Positions 59,416 through 64,000 of a stretch of DNA of 64,000 bases are shown piece by piece (within the stretch, counting starts at the first letter, position 1; each line of letters opens with the position of its first letter). The DNA is from Corynebacterium bouchesdurhonense (lineage in GTDB: Bacteria > Actinomycetota > Actinomycetes > Mycobacteriales > Mycobacteriaceae). Location: positions 186,001-250,000 of the forward strand of contig NZ_LT546026.1 in NCBI RefSeq assembly GCF_900078305.2. The letters are read 5' to 3'. The position numbers and the translations under genes are program-made. The notes beneath the pieces are model-generated. The model made no database searches, was not told the origin of the DNA, and worked only from the letters and a program-made list of their open reading frames with translations.

Positions 59416-60335
59416 GCGATACCGACGCCGTCCGCCGCCAGGTCAACCTCACCTTCGCACTGCTGGGCTCCAGCGGGGCGCGCAGCTCCAAGTGGGTGGC
59501 GCGCAACGTGGACGGCTACGAGGGCCGCACCCCGGACGCGCTCGCGCTGTTGCTGAAGCGCGACGTGGCCGAGCTGCGGTCCTTGTGGGTGCCAATCCAT
59601 TTCGAGCACGGTGAGGTGTGGCTGAACAAGGAGCAGTACGAGCTCGAGCCGGTGGAGCTCACCGAGGCCGAGGCCTCCGCCGTCGGCCTGGCGGCCGACT
59701 TGGCGCACGGTGCGAACCTGGGCGCCTTCGCCCGCTCCGGGTGGACCAAGCTGGCCGCCTCAGGCGCGCGCCGCTCCTTCGACGCTCCCGCTATCGCCTC
59801 CATCTCCAACGACATCACGCGCCTCGACCCGCGGGTGCTGCAGCACATCCTCTACGGGGTGCGCCACCAGCTGCGCCTCTCCTTCGACTTCTTGCCGGCT
59901 CAGGGCGCGCGGGTGCAGCGCCGCCACGTTGACCCGTGGGGCGTGGTGCCCCTGAACAACCGCACCTACCTGGTGGGGTGGGACGTGGACCGCGCCGCGG
60001 AGCGCGTCTTCCGCGTGCACAAGATCTCCAAGGTCGGGCGTGAGCGGGTGAGCGACTTCCACTCGCCGACGGTTGGCGTGCAGGAGGTCGTCGAGAAGCT
60101 GCTGCGCGGAGAGATTGCCAACGCGCGGGTGACGCTCGAGCCCGGCGCCGGGGACGAGCTGGCCAGCCGCAGCGTCCGTGAAGGCGACGACGTGGTGTTG
60201 GACGGCGTCGAGCGGGACTGGCTCGTGCGCACCATCGCGAGCCTCGCGGGCCGGGTGAGGGCTGTGGAGCCGGAGGATGTGCGGCGCGACGTGATCGCGC
60301 TGCTCGAGCAGGCTGAGCAAGAAGGGGAGGCGTAA
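59412..60335 (+). CDS. pafB: WYL-domain transcription regulator PafB
   Basis: A 307-residue protein with an N-terminal winged helix and a WYL domain (RTYLVGWDVDRAAERVFRVHKI). In mycobacteria PafB and PafC form one DNA-damage-responsive activator that does not depend on LexA. GTG start overlaps pafA; pafC follows with no gap. Confidence 0.93.
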   Translation: MSDTDAVRRQVNLTFALLGSSGARSSKWVARNVDGYEGRTPDALALLLKRDVAELRSLWVPIHFEHGEVWLNKEQYELEPVELTEAEASAVGLAADLAHGANLGAFARSGWTKLAASGARRSFDAPAIASISNDITRLDPRVLQHILYGVRHQLRLSFDFLPAQGARVQRRHVDPWGVVPLNNRTYLVGWDVDRAAERVFRVHKISKVGRERVSDFHSPTVGVQEVVEKLLRGEIANARVTLEPGAGDELASRSVREGDDVVLDGVERDWLVRTIASLAGRVRAVEPEDVRRDVIALLEQAEQEGEA

Positions 60336-61271
60336 ATGGGCAGACAAGAGCGCCAGGAGCGGGTGGTCAGGCTGCTGAACCTGCTGGCCTACATCAACAA
60401 ACACCCCGGGTCGACCGTGATGGAGATGGCGCGGGACCTCGGCCTTGACCCGGTGCAGGTGCGCGACGACCTGGACATGTTGCACCTGTCCGGCGTGGGC
60501 AAGAACCCGGGCGAGATGATCGACTTGGAGCACGACTGGATGGGCGTGCGCATCATCGATAGCCAGGGGTTGGACAAGCCGCTGCGCTTGACGCCTACCG
60601 AGGCGAACGCGCTGCTGCTGCTCCTCGAGTCGCTCGAGACCATGCCGGGGCTGGTGGACAGCGAGGCCGTGACCTCGGCCGCCTCTAAGATCCGCGCGGT
60701 GACGCTCGGCGGCGGCGTCAACGACGCGCGGCAGGCGGCCGCGGGCGAGGCGGCGGGCGTGGTCGCTGAGGCCCTCGCCGCTCGCCGCCAGCTGGAGCTC
60801 ACCTACTACTCGGTCACCTCCGATGCCACCACCACGCGCACCGTCTCGCCCATCGACACCTTTCACCACGACGGCGCCACCTACCTCCGCGCCTGGACGG
60901 GGGACGAGTTGCGCATCTTCCGCCTCGACCGCATCAGGGGGGCATTGCTTGCCGACGCCCCCTCCGAAGCACCCGCCGGCATCGCCTTCGATCCCGCCGA
61001 CCCCTTCGGGTTCAGCACCCGCGAGGCGGCCCAGCTTATGGTGCGGCGCGACGCCACGTGGCTGGCGGACTACTGGGATATCCAGCTCGACGCGACGGCC
61101 CTAGAGGACCCGGACGTGGCGTGGGTGCCCGCCACCCTGCGCTACGGCAGCGGGGATTGGCTGGTTCGCTTTTGCCTCGGCCAGGCGGATAGGGTGAAGC
61201 TGGTCGCACCGGCCGAACTCGCCGACACCGTGCGGCAACGTGTTTCCGGTTGCTTGCGCGCGTTAAGATAG
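60336..61271 (+). CDS. pafC: WYL-domain transcription regulator PafC
   Basis: A 311-residue partner of PafB. It has an N-terminal helix-turn-helix (TVMEMARDLGLDPVQVRDDLDML) and a central WYL domain (SPIDTFHHDGATYLRAWTGDELRIFRLDRI). Right after the WYL strand, residues 201-210 (ALLADAPSEAP) come from an in-frame mini-palindrome (60937-60962). GGAGG before ATG. Forms the PafBC DNA-damage activator with the gene before it. Confidence 0.92.
   Translation: MGRQERQERVVRLLNLLAYINKHPGSTVMEMARDLGLDPVQVRDDLDMLHLSGVGKNPGEMIDLEHDWMGVRIIDSQGLDKPLRLTPTEANALLLLLESLETMPGLVDSEAVTSAASKIRAVTLGGGVNDARQAAAGEAAGVVAEALAARRQLELTYYSVTSDATTTRTVSPIDTFHHDGATYLRAWTGDELRIFRLDRIRGALLADAPSEAPAGIAFDPADPFGFSTREAAQLMVRRDATWLADYWDIQLDATALEDPDVAWVPATLRYGSGDWLVRFCLGQADRVKLVAPAELADTVRQRVSGCLRALR
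60937..60962 (-). repeat. Mini-palindrome motif copy inside pafC
   Basis: A GGGGGC/GCCCCC stem around ATTGCTTGCCGAC, a one-base variant of the core (GCC for GTC). Read in frame in PafC directly after the WYL domain strand. Confidence 0.7.
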
Positions 61272-61302
61272 TGGCCTGTCAACGCGCTACGAAAGGGAGC
61301 TC

Positions 61303-61614
61303 ATGCCCAACCTCGGTCCCACCGAAATTCTCATCATCGTCTTCCTGGTTCTGCTGCTGTTCGGCGCGCAGAAGCTGCCGGACCTCGCCCGCTCCATGGG
61401 CCGCTCGGCCCGCATCTTCAAGTCCGAGGTGAAGGAGATGCGCCGCGAGGACGCCGAAGACGAGGCGGCCCAAGCCGCCCAGGCCGCCCAGGCGGCGCAG
61501 CCGGCCCAGCCGGTCCAGTCCGAGCTGCCGCCGGCCCCCGCCGCACCTGAGACGCGCAGCGCCGTGCAGCAGGACGATTTCTGGGACCGTCCCGAGAACC
61601 AGCCGCGGCGGTAG
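61303..61614 (+). CDS. tatA: Twin-arginine translocase subunit TatA
   Basis: A 103-residue membrane protein with one N-terminal helix (TEILIIVFLVLLLFGAQKLP), an amphipathic helix (PDLARSMGRSARIFKSEVKEM) and a long Ala/Gln/Pro-rich cytoplasmic tail (AAQAAQAAQAAQPAQP). Multiple copies form the pore through which folded Tat substrates cross the membrane. GAAAGGGAG before ATG. tatC is 3 nt downstream. Confidence 0.95.
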   Translation: MPNLGPTEILIIVFLVLLLFGAQKLPDLARSMGRSARIFKSEVKEMRREDAEDEAAQAAQAAQAAQPAQPVQSELPPAPAAPETRSAVQQDDFWDRPENQPRR

Positions 61615-61617
61615 CCC

Positions 61618-62610
61618 GTGGCGCGAAAGCTGAAGCGCAAGCCCAATCCAGAGGGGGAGATGACCCTTGTGGAGCACCTTGAGGAGCTCCGCCGGCGCAC
61701 CATCATCTCCCTCGCCGCCGTGGTTGTCGGCACGGTGATCGGGTTCATCTGGTACCAGAGCTCGCCACCTGGGCTGATGCCCCTGGGCGAGATTATCCGC
61801 AGGCCCTACTGCAACTTGCCCGCTGAGCTGCGCGCCGACTTCACCGGTGAGGGCGAGTGCCGCCTGCTGGCCACCAACCCATTCGAGATGTTCATGCTGC
61901 GCCTAAAAGTGGGCGCGCTGGCGGGCCTCGTCCTCTCCTCGCCCGTCTGGCTGCTGGAGATCTGGAGCTTCATTACCCCCGGCCTGCACAAGAACGAGAA
62001 GCGCAACACCCTCACCTTTGTCACCCTCGCCGTGGGCCTTTTCGTCGCCGGCGCGGCGCTCGCCTACTTCGTGCTGGATAAGGGCCTGTACGTCCTCATG
62101 TCCATCGGCGGGGAGGTGCAGGTAGGTGCGCTCAGCGGCGGCAGCTACTTCAACTTCCTGCTCGGCCTCATCGTGGTTTTCGGCGTGAGCTTCGAGCTGC
62201 CCCTGATCGTGATCATGCTCAACCTCGCGGGTGTGCTGCGCTACGAGCACGTGAAGGACAAGCGCCGCGCCATCATCCTGGGCCTGTTCATCTTCGCCGC
62301 ATTCATGACGCCGGGGCAGGACCCCTTCTCCATGGTGGCCCTTGGCGCCTCGATGTCCCTGCTGGTGGAGCTCGCGTTCCAGGTCTGCCGCGTGCACGAC
62401 AAGCGCCGGGGGCGCGAGCGCCCCGAGTGGATGCAGCTGGACGATGAGGTCGCCTCGGGCCCGGTCGAGCCGGCCGGGCCGATCGGCACCAGCGCGGTAG
62501 CCCCGGGCGGGGCGTTCGAAAGGCCGGGGCCGATCGCGCGCCCGGAGCCCGTCGACAAGCCTGCTCCCCGGCAGTCCCTGTCCGGCGGCGCGTTCGACGA
62601 CATCCTTTAG
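61618..62610 (+). CDS. tatC: Twin-arginine translocase subunit TatC
   Basis: The six-helix receptor of the Tat system that binds twin-arginine signal peptides. It has 330 residues; the N-terminal MTLVEHLEELRRRTIIS is the conserved first cytoplasmic segment, and FGVSFELPL the typical late loop. The C-terminal extension beyond about residue 270 is Pro/Ala-rich and disordered, with PEPVDKPAPRQ carrying a motif core (62552-62560). GTG start just after tatA. Confidence 0.95.
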   Translation: MARKLKRKPNPEGEMTLVEHLEELRRRTIISLAAVVVGTVIGFIWYQSSPPGLMPLGEIIRRPYCNLPAELRADFTGEGECRLLATNPFEMFMLRLKVGALAGLVLSSPVWLLEIWSFITPGLHKNEKRNTLTFVTLAVGLFVAGAALAYFVLDKGLYVLMSIGGEVQVGALSGGSYFNFLLGLIVVFGVSFELPLIVIMLNLAGVLRYEHVKDKRRAIILGLFIFAAFMTPGQDPFSMVALGASMSLLVELAFQVCRVHDKRRGRERPEWMQLDDEVASGPVEPAGPIGTSAVAPGGAFERPGPIARPEPVDKPAPRQSLSGGAFDDIL

Positions 62611-62650
62611 ACCCTCGAGCCGCGTCAGGGCCGTCGCGTAGTCTTGGGCT

Positions 62651-64000
62651 ATGTCTTTCCTGGCTGCATACGCGTCGCAGAAGAGTTTCGCCCTTGACCA
62701 ATTCCAACTCGACGCGTGCCGGGCAGTGGAGGAGGATCGCGGCGTGCTCGTGTGCGCGCCCACCGGCTCCGGCAAGACCGTGGTGGGGGAGTTCGCCGTC
62801 TCGCTCGCGCTCTCGCGGGGAACCAAGTGCTTTTACACCACCCCCATCAAGGCGCTGAGCAACCAGAAGTACCGCGACCTGGTGGCGGAGCACGGCGAGG
62901 AGGCCGTGGGGCTGCTCACCGGGGATGTGAGCATCAACGGCTCGGCCGAGATCGTGGTGATGACCACCGAGGTGCTGCGCAACATGATCTACGCGGAGTC
63001 GCCCCAGCTCGACCGGCTCTCGCACGTGGTGATGGACGAGATCCACTTCCTGGCGGACATCGACCGCGGTGCAGTGTGGGAGGAGATCATCCTCAACCTG
63101 GATGACTCGGTGAACTTGATCGGGCTGTCGGCCACGGTGTCCAACTCGGAAGAGTTCGGCGAGTGGCTCGCAACCGTGCGCGGGGACACGGCGGTGATCG
63201 TCTCCGACCACCGGCCGGTGCCTTTGAGCCAGTACATGATGGTGGGGCGCAAGATGTTCCCCCTGTTCGAGGCGGGCGGGGATCGCGTCAACCCGGATTT
63301 GCAGCACGCGATTGCGCGCATCGAGTCAGGCGCGAGCGAGGAGGGCAGGCGCGACTTCGAGGAGGGGCGCGGGTTCCGGGCGCGCTCCCACGGCAGGCGC
63401 AGCGGACGTGAGCGCGGTCAGGACCGCGTCCGCCCCGTCGGTCGCCCCGAGGTGGTCCAAGCGCTGCAGGCACAGGACATGCTGCCGGCCATCGTGTTCA
63501 TCTTTTCGCGCGCGGGCTGCGATGGGGCGCTTTTCCAGTGCCTGCGCTCGCGCAAGGAGCTGACCACCCCGGAGGAGCAGGACGAGATCCGCGCGGTTGT
63601 TGATGCCGGGGTGGAGGAGATCCCCGAGGAAGACCTGCAGGTGCTCAACTACCGCCAGCTGCGCACCGCCTGGGTCCGCGGCTTCGCGGCCCACCACGCG
63701 GGCATGCTGCCGGCGTTCAAGCACATCGTGGAGGAGCTCTTCGTGCGGGGGCTGGTCAAGGTGGTCTTCGCCACCGAGACTCTCGCCTTGGGTATCAACA
63801 TGCCCGCGCGCACCGTGGTGCTGGAGAAGCTGGTCAAGTTCAACGGGGAGGCCCACGTGGACCTCACCCCGGGCCAGTACACGCAGCTCACCGGCCGCGC
63901 CGGCCGGCGCGGCATCGACCACATCGGCAACGCCGTGGTGCAGTGGGCGCCGGCGATGGACCCGCGGGAGGTGGCGGGCCTGGCGTCCACCCGCACCTAC
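62651..64000 (+). CDS. helY: DEAD/DEAH-box helicase, HelY-type, N-terminal part
   Basis: At least 450 residues of a superfamily 2 helicase related to Ski2/MTR4. Motif I CAPTGSGKT, motif II MDEIHFLAD (DEIH box), motif III GLSATVSN, and TGRAGRRGIDHIG (motif VI) are present; the C-terminal part runs past the window edge. Mycobacterial HelY has the same place after tatC. Probably acts on RNA or DNA repair intermediates. TAGTCT (62639-62644) six nt before ATG suggests a leaderless transcript. Confidence 0.93.
   Translation, partial: MSFLAAYASQKSFALDQFQLDACRAVEEDRGVLVCAPTGSGKTVVGEFAVSLALSRGTKCFYTTPIKALSNQKYRDLVAEHGEEAVGLLTGDVSINGSAEIVVMTTEVLRNMIYAESPQLDRLSHVVMDEIHFLADIDRGAVWEEIILNLDDSVNLIGLSATVSNSEEFGEWLATVRGDTAVIVSDHRPVPLSQYMMVGRKMFPLFEAGGDRVNPDLQHAIARIESGASEEGRRDFEEGRGFRARSHGRRSGRERGQDRVRPVGRPEVVQALQAQDMLPAIVFIFSRAGCDGALFQCLRSRKELTTPEEQDEIRAVVDAGVEEIPEEDLQVLNYRQLRTAWVRGFAAHHAGMLPAFKHIVEELFVRGLVKVVFATETLALGINMPARTVVLEKLVKFNGEAHVDLTPGQYTQLTGRAGRRGIDHIGNAVVQWAPAMDPREVAGLASTRTY

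Overview
This window is a GC-rich, gene-dense chromosomal segment of a Corynebacterium species. The evidence is gene content and order: mycothiol ligase MshC, lipomannan mannosyltransferase MptB, an acn-acnR pair, a SufR-led suf operon, ctaA/ctaB, and a pupylation locus (mpa/ARC, dop, pup, pafA, pafB, pafC) with no 20S proteasome genes between pup and pafA. I see no rRNA, CRISPR array, insertion sequence or prophage. There is one tRNA gene (Leu, GAG).

Layout. 1-5.9 kb: end of ctaB, then a leftward cluster mptB, ABC ATPase, ABC permease, ctaA, qor. 6.0-12.3 kb: Fe-S assembly operon sufR-B-D-C-S-U-T behind an exact SufR-type operator. 12.3-20 kb: a lipoprotein, an ABC-F ATPase, an unknown protein with internal repeats, two class I glutamine amidotransferase paralogues, a DUF711/ACT pair and an NAD(P)-binding protein. 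20-27.6 kb: acnR, acnA, a small membrane protein, a RipA-like NlpC/P60 hydrolase (frame broken as read here) and coproporphyrin ferrochelatase. 27.6-33.5 kb: DUF3097, NfeD, a band-7 protein, a DedA/TVP38 protein, tRNA-Leu, a PEBP protein. 33.5-41.7 kb: pyrD, a lipoprotein, uppP, mshC, a HAD phosphatase, hisE-hisG, aspA. 41.8-49.4 kb: Dcu transporter, fhs, a RecB-like nuclease, M18 aminopeptidase, trmI, mpa. 49.4-56.2 kb: an accessory block (BASS transporter, HNH endonuclease, frame-broken MocR regulator, pdxS, peptide transporter) lying between mpa and dop. 56.3-64 kb: dop, pup, pafA, pafB, pafC, tatA, tatC and the start of a HelY-type helicase.

Two genome-scale signals stand out. First, a short GC-flanked motif with core GCTTRTCGA occurs 16 times exactly, with 11 near-copies, in both orientations and in both coding and non-coding DNA. 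In its fuller form it is an imperfect palindrome, and several copies read through in frame inside proteins (Dop, PafC, AcnR, MptB, the MocR regulator). Second, about 25 genes have a TANNNT -10 box only 6-8 nt before the start codon, which implies widespread leaderless mRNAs.

The window also carries assembly artefacts. pyrD contains a Nextera transposase-adapter sequence between two copies of a 60-bp segment, and a similar adapter-like string sits exactly at the frameshift in the RipA-like gene. Readings of both genes should be corrected for this.
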